This document shows positions 1-4,336 of a DNA stretch of 5,497 bases, piece by piece; positions within the stretch are counted from its first letter, which is position 1; every line of letters starts with the position of its first letter. The position numbers and the translations under genes were made by a program. Source of the DNA: Anaerolineae bacterium (lineage in GTDB: Bacteria > Chloroflexota > Anaerolineae > Anaerolineales > Villigracilaceae); NCBI GenBank assembly GCA_003141915.1, contig PLNY01000014.1:1-5497 (forward strand). Direction: 5' to 3'. The notes under the pieces are model-generated. The model was not told where the DNA came from, did no database searches, and saw only the letters and a list, made by a program, of their open reading frames with translations.

Positions 1-1
1 C

Positions 2-199
2 ATGCAAAATTCGCTCTGGCCGCACACACACATCAGCGCAGCACGCCGGTTGAATTTAATCGCGCAAACGGGCGAGTGGCACGTCGCGCCGGATGATGAT
101 GAAACTAAACGCATTCGCGACTGGATGGATAAAAACAGTTTATCAAAGAAATGGGTTGAAAACCTCCCCTTGAGGAGTGTGTCGTATGATGCACGATGA
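2..199 (+). CDS. Hypothetical protein, possibly 5'-partial
   Basis: An open frame of 65 codons runs from an ATG at the second base of the window to a TGA at 197-199. The gene may begin further upstream, because no ribosome binding site can be seen. The product is hydrophilic, with an Asp-rich stretch (VAPDDDETKR) followed by a charged Trp-containing segment (DWMDKN). I recognise no family, membrane segment or catalytic motif. It overlaps the following ASCH gene by 14 bases, and that gene's Shine-Dalgarno sequence lies inside this frame, as is usual in tightly packed phage operons. A competing frame is open from base 1 to a stop at 94-96 and could instead be the tail of an upstream gene. The call is therefore tentative. 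Confidence 0.4.
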   Translation: MQNSLWPHTHISAARRLNLIAQTGEWHVAPDDDETKRIRDWMDKNSLSKKWVENLPLRSVSYDAR

Positions 200-722
200 A
201 TCAAGAATCCCCGCGCCTTTAGGCCGGGGAGTTGTCAAGAAAAGTATTAGCTTATGGCAGCCGTGGGCTTCTCTTGTTGCTTGCGGTGCGAAAGTCAATG
301 AGACAAGACCGCGCCCGTGGGCATACAAAGGCGACGTGGCGATTTGTTCAGCGAAACTCTGCTGGAAGAACGACGTGCCGGATTACGCGATACCGGCGCT
401 GCAATGGCTCTGGAAATTCAAAGACCAGTTCCCTGGCTACTACAGCAATGTCCACGACCTGTACATGTCACTGCCGTTCGGTGCGGTACTTTGCGTAGTG
501 GAAAAGACCGGATGCGCCTCCACGAACGACGACAATGGCTACGAACATCGGTCGGCTTGCTTGACGTCACAGGAACTTGCACTTGGCGATTACTCGGCCG
601 ACCGGTTTTACTATCCGACACGGAACTGCCGTCGTCTCAAAACGCCCGTGCCGGTGATTGGCCGGCAAGGATTCTTCAACCTGCCGCCGGATGTCGAAGC
701 GGCCGTGAGGAAACAGCTATGA
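186..722 (+). CDS. ASCH/PUA-like domain protein (phage type)
   Basis: The 178-residue product carries the phage ASCH signature: SISLWQPWASLVACGAK followed by NETR at about residues 20-41, then a YKGDVAICSAK strand and a C-terminal PVPVIGRQGFFNLP strand near residues 154-168. ASCH domains have a PUA-like beta barrel and are thought to bind RNA or modified nucleotides. The exact role of phage members is unknown. The start is set at ATG 186 because GAGGAG at 172-177 lies 8 bases upstream; GTG 177 falls inside that site. Homologues as I recall them start close to the SISLWQPW block, so the first 18 residues look added. They are encoded largely by an IS605-type hairpin at 205-238. The stop overlaps the next gene as ATGA. 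Family assignment is firm; molecular function is not. Confidence 0.88.
   Translation: MMHDESRIPAPLGRGVVKKSISLWQPWASLVACGAKVNETRPRPWAYKGDVAICSAKLCWKNDVPDYAIPALQWLWKFKDQFPGYYSNVHDLYMSLPFGAVLCVVEKTGCASTNDDNGYEHRSACLTSQELALGDYSADRFYYPTRNCRRLKTPVPVIGRQGFFNLPPDVEAAVRKQL
205..238 (+). other. IS200/IS605-type right-end hairpin remnant
   Basis: This 34-base segment begins GAATCCC, forms a hairpin (CCCCG 209-213 with CGGGG 225-229, GCC 215-217 with GGC 222-224, one bulged C, loop TTTA) and ends in TGTCAA. The right end of the HNH element, read on the minus strand from 4321 to 4288, has the same 34-base length, the same GAATCCC start, the same CCTTTAGG apex, GGGAG and the TGTCAA terminus. TCAA is a known right-end cleavage tetranucleotide in IS608-like elements. 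No left-end partner is visible upstream, so this is either a solo scar or the end of an element that begins outside the window. It is translated as codons 7-18 of the ASCH gene. Confidence 0.65.
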
Positions 723-1168
723 GTGGCGGTTTGCCAAACAACCCGAACGAATCGTTTCGACGGCGTAACCCGCACCTGTACGGCGTCCAACCGCCAGTGC
801 GAACGGTGAACCAGAAAACCGGCCGCATCACGTTCAGCGAAAAGAAGCGAATCCGACAAGGCGAGAAGCCGCCTACGAAACTCGAAGCCGACTGGCGATT
901 ACACCAAGAGGCGTTCTTTCCAGGCGTGAAATTCCGGGCGCAGGCAATACGATTTCGTTTAGCTAATGGCGCTTGGTATCGTCCAGATCTGATGGCATGG
1001 ATGGATGGGCGGATGAACTGTTGGGAAACCAAAGGCCCGAAGCAGATGAAGAACGTGGCCCGTGGCATCCTCACGGTGAAGTTCGCGGCAACCGCATGGC
1101 CGGAAGTCCGGTTCACACTGGTGTGGCGTGAGGCCGGCCAATGGCATGAACAGGTGGTTTTACCGTAA
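719..1168 (+). CDS. DUF1064-like PD-(D/E)XK nuclease
   Basis: The 149-residue protein matches the phage DUF1064 pattern: a basic N-terminus, KLEADW near residues 54-59, then PD (Asp90) in YRPDLMAW, E-T-K (Glu103, Lys105) in WETKG, and a following Lys/Ala-rich helix and strand ending in PEVRFTLVW. Asp90, Glu103 and Lys105 fit the metal-binding PD-(D/E)XK catalytic set, so endonuclease activity is likely, perhaps in recombination or processing of branched DNA. The substrate is inferred from family placement only. ATG 719 is chosen because GAGG at 707-710 sits 8 bases upstream and the start overlaps the ASCH stop as ATGA, implying translational coupling. The same frame is open back to about 317, but that part is a shadow of the ASCH gene. 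Confidence 0.82.
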   Translation: MSGGLPNNPNESFRRRNPHLYGVQPPVRTVNQKTGRITFSEKKRIRQGEKPPTKLEADWRLHQEAFFPGVKFRAQAIRFRLANGAWYRPDLMAWMDGRMNCWETKGPKQMKNVARGILTVKFAATAWPEVRFTLVWREAGQWHEQVVLP

Positions 1169-1268
1169 TCACGGCAAGATTTCACGGTTCATCCGGCGCG
1201 ATATTTTCAGGCACAATCCGACGAAAATAACTGTTTACACCGATACCGCTTTGGGTTATTATTTATGA
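1146..1268 (+). CDS. Small basic hypothetical protein (40 aa)
   Basis: This short frame starts inside the end of the nuclease gene (23-base overlap) and ends with TGA at 1266-1268. The stop overlaps the ATG of the next small gene as ATGA, an arrangement typical of real phage gene chains. The product is basic and aromatic (MNRWFYRNHGK at the N-terminus, TDTALGYYL at the C-terminus) and matches no family I know. The ribosome binding site is weak: GAGG at 1130-1133, 12 bases from the start. Support comes from filling the otherwise empty gap between 1168 and 1265 and from the overlap geometry. A chance ORF remains possible at this length. Confidence 0.42.
   Translation: MNRWFYRNHGKISRFIRRDIFRHNPTKITVYTDTALGYYL
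1234..1262 (+). promoter_or_regulatory. Candidate sigma70-type promoter before GIY-YIG gene
   Basis: TTTACA at 1234-1239 and TATTAT at 1257-1262 are separated by exactly 17 bases, and each hexamer differs from consensus at one position. Transcription would begin near 1269, which is itself an ATG that opens the GIY-YIG reading frame. The site overlaps codons of the 40-residue ORF, so it is either an internal promoter driving the nuclease or a chance match. Confidence 0.4.
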
Positions 1269-1435
1269 ATGAACGAATCAAGAACAAACACGCCGTCATC
1301 TTGGGAAGACGCGGCGGAAAGGTCGGTGGCGCGAAATCCACGCCAGCGAAACGAAAAGCCGCACGTCAAAACGGCAAACTGGGAGGCCGTCCTAAATTCG
1401 GAAAAGCCAAACGAAGGAATCGTAACCAGTATTAA
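1265..1435 (+). CDS. Small Gly/Lys/Arg-rich protein (56 aa)
   Basis: The 56-residue product has a short N-terminus followed by Gly-, Lys- and Arg-rich repeats: GRRGGKVGG near residues 14-22, a KSTPAKRKAARQNG helix, LGGRPKFG, and a basic tail (KAKRRNRNQY). Short proteins with GGK...AARxNGxxGGRP motifs are common in phages and plasmids and probably bind nucleic acid, though no function is established. Its start overlaps the upstream stop as ATGA, which suggests translational coupling; no separate Shine-Dalgarno is visible. The GIY-YIG frame, shifted by one base, is open through this entire gene from 1269, so the two readings overlap for 167 bases. The motif pattern favours this frame as the true coding frame in the overlap. 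Confidence 0.6.
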   Translation: MNERIKNKHAVILGRRGGKVGGAKSTPAKRKAARQNGKLGGRPKFGKAKRRNRNQY

Positions 1436-1880
1436 GCTAATAGGAGAGGGTTCCGGCGTTTACGTCTTAACAAGAAACGAGCGAGCGATTTATGTTGGTC
1501 AATCGAAGAAGGTGCTTTGCAGATTGAGCGGGCACAGAAGTAAGCAATTTGACAATATATCAATTATTTGGTGTAAAAAGGAAGAACTGGCAACACTTGA
1601 AAAAAGGCTCATTGAAATTTTCAAACCAGAACTCAACATGCGAGAGTTGAGGCTGGACAAAGACGAGTATGAAAGAAGGCTGATTCCTCTCATAGAGTAT
1701 TTCTCAAAATCAAGTGACGCAAAATTTGATGTCTTGCGAAGAATGATTAAACTCGGCAGCAAAACTTCAATTCCAACGTTGAAGGTATGGCTAAATCCTG
1801 ACAAGGCTAAACGGAAAATCCCAACGCTTTTGATTCAACGGCTTCTCGTACGGGTCGGCGGGCAAATAAACAATTTATAA
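1269..1880 (+). CDS. GIY-YIG nuclease with C-terminal HTH-like domain
   Basis: Numbered from ATG 1269 (203 aa), the GIY-YIG domain spans about residues 58-123. GVY is at 63-65, IYVGQS at 74-79, Arg85 and His89 lie in the catalytic helix region, Glu111 is in LEKRLIE, and FKPELN ends at Asn123. All expected catalytic positions are present, so DNA nicking or cleavage is likely. Residues 138-185 (LIPLI, then AKFDV, then WLNPDKAKRKIP) match the HTH protein encoded at 3888 and probably provide site recognition. The start is uncertain: the first 55 residues are an out-of-frame reading of the 56-aa gene, and no ATG, GTG or TTG in frame lies between 1435 and the domain. Either leaderless initiation at 1269 or a non-standard start near 1431 is possible. 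From about 1436 the DNA is AT-richer than its neighbours, suggesting transfer as a homing gene. Confidence 0.75.
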   Translation: MNESRTNTPSSWEDAAERSVARNPRQRNEKPHVKTANWEAVLNSEKPNEGIVTSIKLIGEGSGVYVLTRNERAIYVGQSKKVLCRLSGHRSKQFDNISIIWCKKEELATLEKRLIEIFKPELNMRELRLDKDEYERRLIPLIEYFSKSSDAKFDVLRRMIKLGSKTSIPTLKVWLNPDKAKRKIPTLLIQRLLVRVGGQINNL

Positions 1881-1916
1881 ATCAAATTAGGAAAATTACT
1901 ATCTTCAAAACATATA

Positions 1917-1945
1917 TTGACAGCGGTATGCGGATTTGATAAATT
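1917..1945 (+). promoter_or_regulatory. Sigma70-type promoter for the large ncRNA
   Basis: A perfect TTGACA at 1917-1922 is followed after 17 bases by TAAATT at 1940-1945. This predicts transcription starting near 1952, just before the first strong hairpin (1966-1985). It lies in the AT-rich gap after the GIY-YIG stop, with no ORF across it. Confidence 0.65.
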
Positions 1946-2167
1946 AAGACAGTTAAAGTTAATTCGCCGGGAAGGAAAACCCGGCATGACAAAAACAAAA
2001 ACCCGACGGCAGCCGAAAGCCGAAACGTCAGGCGCAAGCTGAAACAAGTCGTGGAGCATGAGCGATCATGCGGGGCAGAAAGCCTCGGTAAAACCCCGAT
2101 GCTGGGTGCGAAAGAACGCACGGACCGAAGGACTCGACACGAAACGATACGGATGGACACGAAGCAG

Positions 2168-2199
2168 GCAACCGAGTAGGCACTTTGCAGAAAGCCGAA
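2168..2199 (+). repeat. Pseudoknot module, copy 1
   Basis: GCAA 2168-2171 pairs with TTGC 2185-2188, and GGC 2179-2181 pairs with GCC 2194-2196. The strands interleave, giving an H-type pseudoknot. The conserved strings are AGTAGGCACT at 2175-2184 and AGAAAGCCGAA at 2189-2199. Compare copy 2. Confidence 0.6.
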
Positions 2200-2327
2200 A
2201 GCCAGGTTCAAATCCTCTCCCAGAGTCCGCCACAATGCGGAACGATAGCAAGCAGGCCGCGTGGTATTTCGGAAGCTGATGTTTCATTTTGAATCCCGTC
2301 CCGATTGAAAGGCATCGTTGAAACGAG

Positions 2328-2363
2328 ACGCGCACCAAAGTAGGTACTGCGTAGAAAACCGAA
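2328..2363 (+). repeat. Pseudoknot module, copy 2
   Basis: ACGC 2328-2331 pairs with GCGT 2349-2352, and GGT 2343-2345 pairs with ACC 2358-2360. The conserved strings are AGTAGGTACT at 2339-2348 and AGAAAACCGAA at 2353-2363. Relative to copy 1, the four-base stem is rewritten on both strands and the C-G pair of the second helix becomes U-A, so pairing is kept in both helices. Confidence 0.6.
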
Positions 2364-2549
2364 CAGCGCGGCAGCAAGAGTCAACGAACGAAGCTCCAAT
2401 CCAAGCGGCGGCAGAATCCATGAACGTTCCAGCAGGTCACCTGAAAATCAGGTCTGACGAGTCTCCCGCAAACTTCGCGGCGAGACGAAACCTAAACCAA
2501 TCCACAAGCAGCGGCGAACAACCGCCAAAGAAAGTGCAGAGTGCAGACT

Positions 2550-2720
2550 ATGAGAACCTTCTTCAAAACAATTTGGTTCTGGCTGACAGTGTGGGTCGAA
2601 TGTTCATGGTGTCACCGAATTAAACACGTCCCACCGTTAGGTATCTGGAATCATTCACGAGCAAACACCAGTCACGGCATTTGCAAAAGCTGTCTCAAAA
2701 AGGAGTTGCACCAGATATGA
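2550..2720 (+). CDS. Small membrane-anchored zinc-ribbon protein (56 aa)
   Basis: The frame from ATG 2550 encodes a hydrophobic aromatic N-terminus (FFKTIWFWLTVWV, residues 4-16) that could be a short membrane segment. A zinc-binding fold follows: CSWC (18-21), RIKH, GIWNH, SHGICKSC ending at Cys48, and a basic tail. The Cys-x2-Cys...Trp...SHGIC-x2-Cys pattern is the one seen in short zinc domains of phage proteins and at the C-termini of some bacterial signalling proteins (CxWCxxI...SHGICPxC). A protein- or nucleic-acid-binding role is inferred. The stop TGA at 2718-2720 overlaps the next start as ATGA. There is no good Shine-Dalgarno; GTG 2541 is an alternative start. Any upstream ncRNA must end before or overlap this gene. 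Confidence 0.7.
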   Translation: MRTFFKTIWFWLTVWVECSWCHRIKHVPPLGIWNHSRANTSHGICKSCLKKELHQI

Positions 2721-3223
2721 AAAAATATTGCATTCTGACGGTCAACACCCCAAACACCCTGCCGGGCGCACCAGCGGGCACACAGGAAGCAACCCGGCCG
2801 GCCGTAGCTGCCCCGGCCAAAGCAACGCAGGAACAGATAGACGCGCGGCTTGATGATAAGACGATAAAAGTTCTGCTTTTCAAAGATGGGGTTGCGCGGA
2901 ATTTAGCCAACTGTATCGTGGAGTCGTTCCTTCCAGATCGTATCAGATGGAGCGACAGTATTGAACTTCCGCCGGTGGTCGATGCCGATAAAAACGTGAT
3001 CGGCCTGGTCTGGCGGACTTTGGCCCGCGCCGGAATCTTGAAGCGTATGGAAGGTTCAGAGGATCACCGGCGTAGCTTGGTCAAGAGCAGACGCGGTGGA
3101 ATGGTTTGGAAATACAGGCTGGCTAATTTTGAACTGGCTCAAACTTTTCTAAAGCGCAATGGATGGACAAGAACTCGTCGCAATCAGTTTGAGTTGCCGC
3201 TTGAAAATTGCTCGAAACTCTAA
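2717..3223 (+). CDS. Winged-helix-like phage protein, hypothetical
   Basis: The 168-residue product has an Ala/Pro/Thr-rich flexible segment (residues 11-36), a charged helical part (38-75), and a compact C-terminal region. In that region DKNVIGLVWRTLARAGILKR (91-110), HRRS (117-120) and SRRGGMVWKYRLAN (124-137) resemble the recognition helix and beta wing of winged-helix phage proteins. DNA binding is therefore likely, but the precise role is not known to me. ATG 2717 is preferred over the in-frame TTG 2681 because AGGAG lies at 2701-2705, 11 bases upstream, and the start overlaps the zinc-ribbon gene's stop as ATGA. A truncated HTH gene follows after 7 bases. Confidence 0.72.
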   Translation: MKKYCILTVNTPNTLPGAPAGTQEATRPAVAAPAKATQEQIDARLDDKTIKVLLFKDGVARNLANCIVESFLPDRIRWSDSIELPPVVDADKNVIGLVWRTLARAGILKRMEGSEDHRRSLVKSRRGGMVWKYRLANFELAQTFLKRNGWTRTRRNQFELPLENCSKL

Positions 3224-3227
3224 AAGA

Positions 3228-3305
3228 AATATGAACGAAAATAAAACATCCTTGGAGCCATTGATACGCTGGTGCAAAACCCACCGCGGAGCCAAGAGCG
3301 AAGTC
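3228..3305 (+). repeat. Direct repeat, copy 1 (5' part of HTH gene)
   Basis: This copy matches 3885-3962 at a constant offset of 657 bases. Two blocks are identical, 23 bases at 3228-3250 and 37 bases at 3269-3305; the 18 bases between them are strongly diverged. Homology stops abruptly at 3305/3306. Confidence 0.85.
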
Positions 3306-3341
3306 AATAGGATTGAAGAAATAATCAAAAGCTTGATATGA
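3231..3341 (+). pseudogene. Truncated copy of the HTH gene
   Basis: The first 26 codons match the intact HTH gene at 3888 almost residue for residue: MNENKTSL, PLI, WCKTHRGAKSEV. After base 3305 the sequence switches to unrelated AT-rich DNA, adding a short tail (NRIEEIIKSLI) and stopping at 3339-3341. The half containing the recognition helix (WLHPDKRKR in the intact copy) is missing, so it should not work as the full protein does. Its stop overlaps the HNH start as ATGA, so its translation may serve only to couple expression of the nuclease. Only a weak AAAAGAA lies upstream of the start. It reads as a scar of the HNH gene's arrival. Confidence 0.75.
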
Positions 3342-3886
3342 TAATTAGACCGTCTATTCTTCTTATGCCGCAAATTCCCAAGCCGATGCATGGCGTTGCT
3401 CCGCGAGCCATCATGGGGCAAGCATGGTGGGACATTCAAAGGCAGGCGGCATACTATTCCACCGATTACCGGTGTGCGGCCTGTGGTGTCCCGAAGCGGA
3501 AAGCGAAATATCATTCGTGGCTTGAGGCGCACGAGCTTTACGAAATGGATTATCCGAATGGCCGGATGATTTTCAAGGAACTCGTTCCGCTTTGTCATGC
3601 CTGCCACAACTTCATTCACAGCGGACGCATGAACATGTTGGTGGATAAGGGCGAAATGGATGAGCGGAAGATGAACGAAATTCTCTGGCACGGCAAAGCA
3701 ATCATCAAAGTTGCCGGACTCAAAAAGCCAAAGCCGCCAACCGAGTGCGCCGAATGGTCAAAGTGGCGGCTCGTTTTTAACGGGCAGGAATACAAACCCA
3801 AGTTCAAGAATTTTGGAGCGTGGGCTGATCACTTTATGCCAGAATCAGAACGCGAGTATGACGAAATCCCAACAGGAAACGATTAA
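3338..3886 (+). CDS. HNH endonuclease (homing-type, phage)
   Basis: In the 182-residue product an N-terminal block RPSILLMPQIPKPMHG is followed by AIMGQAWWD (25-32). The zinc-stabilised HNH core comes next: Cys46-x2-Cys49, EAHE (63-66) carrying the catalytic His65, and PLCHACHNFIHSGR (84-97) with Cys86-x2-Cys89, Asn91 and His94. The C-terminal 80 residues contain basic and Trp-rich stretches. This fits a family of phage HNH endonucleases that usually behave as free-standing homing or recombination enzymes. ATG 3338 overlaps the truncated HTH stop; ATG 3365 is a possible later start. Neither has a Shine-Dalgarno. The gene lies between the two halves of a duplicated HTH gene, as expected for a recent insertion. 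Confidence 0.85.
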   Translation: MIIRPSILLMPQIPKPMHGVAPRAIMGQAWWDIQRQAAYYSTDYRCAACGVPKRKAKYHSWLEAHELYEMDYPNGRMIFKELVPLCHACHNFIHSGRMNMLVDKGEMDERKMNEILWHGKAIIKVAGLKKPKPPTECAEWSKWRLVFNGQEYKPKFKNFGAWADHFMPESEREYDEIPTGND

Positions 3887-3962
3887 TATGAACGAAAATA
3901 AAACATCACTCATCCCGCTCATTCTCTGGTGCAAAACCCACCGCGGAGCCAAGAGCGAAGTC
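3885..3962 (+). repeat. Direct repeat, copy 2 (5' part of HTH gene)
   Basis: This is the partner of 3228-3305, with identical blocks at 3885-3907 and 3926-3962. Here the gene continues intact past the point where copy 1 breaks. Confidence 0.85.
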
Positions 3963-4118
3963 CAGCGTGCTCTGACGCGCCGGGGCGAGAACGTAACGTG
4001 GGGCATGGTGAGCGGTTGGCTCCACCCCGATAAACGAAAACGAACCGAGCCGCGTTACAGCATCGGGGTTGCGCTGACGGAAATCCACGCGGAGTTGAAG
4101 AAAGGAGCAAAGCCATGA
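3888..4118 (+). CDS. Small helix-turn-helix DNA-binding protein (76 aa)
   Basis: The 76-residue product begins MNENKTSLIPLILWCKTHRG. Helix AKSEVQRALTRR (21-32) and recognition-like helix TWGMVSGWLHPDKRKR (37-52) follow, then a helix SIGVALTEIHAELKK. Spacing and the VSxWL pattern fit a lambda-repressor/Cro-like HTH, so a phage regulator is a reasonable inference; no operator can be identified. AGGA at 3874-3877 lies 10 bases before the start, and the stop overlaps the next gene as ATGA. The same domain is truncated at 3231 and occurs as the C-terminus of the GIY-YIG protein (shared LIPLI, AK..V, WLxPDKxKRxxP). Confidence 0.75.
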   Translation: MNENKTSLIPLILWCKTHRGAKSEVQRALTRRGENVTWGMVSGWLHPDKRKRTEPRYSIGVALTEIHAELKKGAKP

Positions 4119-4291
4119 GCGATTACAAGTACGAAGCGCAGTTGCTCGCCGAACAGAAAGCGGAAGAACTGTACGACAAGGATTTTTACTCCTTGCCTTC
4201 CGACGTTCAAGACCGGCTGTATCGCGGTGCAATGGAAGATTGGACAGAACAACAATACGCCGCAGCCGAGGCGAGACAGGATGACCGTTGA
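4115..4291 (+). CDS. Small acidic phage protein, 3' end altered by insertion
   Basis: ATG 4115 is preceded by AGGAG at 4103-4107 with 7-base spacing and overlaps the HTH stop. The 58-residue product (MSDYKYEAQLLAEQKAEEL at the N-terminus, EDWTEQQYAAAEARQDDR at the C-terminus) is acidic, probably helical, and of unknown function. Its present stop TGA (4289-4291) belongs to the terminal TTGACA of the inserted hairpin element. If the element is removed by joining 4287 to 5021, the frame continues through CGA, AGG, AGA and TTT to a TGA that overlaps the next ATG as TGATG. The original protein would thus have been three residues longer and coupled to the downstream gene. Confidence 0.7.
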   Translation: MSDYKYEAQLLAEQKAEELYDKDFYSLPSDVQDRLYRGAMEDWTEQQYAAAEARQDDR

Positions 4292-4322
4292 CATCCTCCC
4301 TGCCCTAAAGGGCAGGGATTCC
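4288..4322 (-). other. Right-end hairpin of the HNH element
   Basis: TCCCTGCCC (4297-4305) and GGGCAGGGA (4310-4318) form a perfect 9-bp stem with a TAAA loop, flanked by GGAATC on one side and GATGTCAA on the other (minus-strand reading). This closely matches right ends of tnpB-type IS200/IS605 elements. It starts 14 bases after the HNH stop, so it may also end the transcript. Confidence 0.75.
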
Positions 4323-4336
4323 AAATGCAAAACATA

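Larger units (their letters stand above)
1952..2545 (+). ncRNA. Candidate large structured noncoding RNA
   Basis: About 600 bases follow a good promoter with no convincing gene and dense local pairing. Clear stems are GCCGGG/CCCGGC (1966-1985), GCATGA/TCATGC closing a GCGA tetraloop (2056-2071), GTGCG/CGCAC (2106-2121), GGACTC/GAGTCC (2130-2135 with 2223-2228), ACCTGA/TCAGGT (around 2440-2453), GTCTC-CCGC/GCGG-GAGAC (2461-2486) and GGCG/CGCC (2513-2526). Two copies of a pseudoknot module lie at 2168-2199 and 2328-2363. A T-loop, AGG-TTCAAAT-CCT, is followed by GAGTCC and GCCA, as in a tRNA 3' end. Size, phage setting and tRNA-like piece recall the GOLLD and ROOL classes of giant phage RNAs, but I cannot match a consensus from memory. 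The ends are estimates: the 5' end from the promoter, the 3' end because a gene starts at 2550. No intrinsic terminator is visible. Confidence 0.62.

Noticed and set aside
676..1185. 169-codon minus-strand ORF
   Set aside because: It is a shadow of the DUF1064-like nuclease gene, without family motifs or a ribosome binding site.
1986..2042. 18-codon ORF (MTKTKTRRQ...) behind an AAGGA sequence near the RNA 5' end
   Set aside because: A leader peptide is possible, but the supposed Shine-Dalgarno lies in the loop of the 1966-1985 hairpin and the frame ends quickly. It is too weak to call.
2130..2232. A functional canonical tRNA
   Set aside because: The acceptor-like stem, T-loop and GCCA are present, but the T stem is only three pairs and there is no D arm or anticodon arm. 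The length is also wrong.
2058..2279. 73-codon plus-strand ORF in the RNA region
   Set aside because: Its composition (Arg, Lys, Ser, Trp rich) is typical of translated structured RNA, it includes the translated T-loop segment, and its start codon lies inside the GCGA-tetraloop hairpin.
1880..2550. Group I intron housing the GIY-YIG gene
   Set aside because: I found no P7 signature pair (GACTA with TAGTC) or AAGATATAGTCC-like S element. The GIY-YIG ORF also ends before the RNA promoter.
2318..2623. 101-codon plus-strand ORF across the second half of the RNA region
   Set aside because: It starts at TTG without a ribosome binding site, crosses strong hairpins and the pseudoknot module, overlaps the well-supported zinc-ribbon gene by 74 bases, and has no recognisable motif.
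1959..2623. Eight-base complementarity TTAATTCG/CGAATTAA that could close the whole RNA
   Set aside because: The 3' strand lies in conserved Arg-Ile-Lys codons of the zinc-ribbon gene, so the match is more likely chance. It would also conflict with local stems there.
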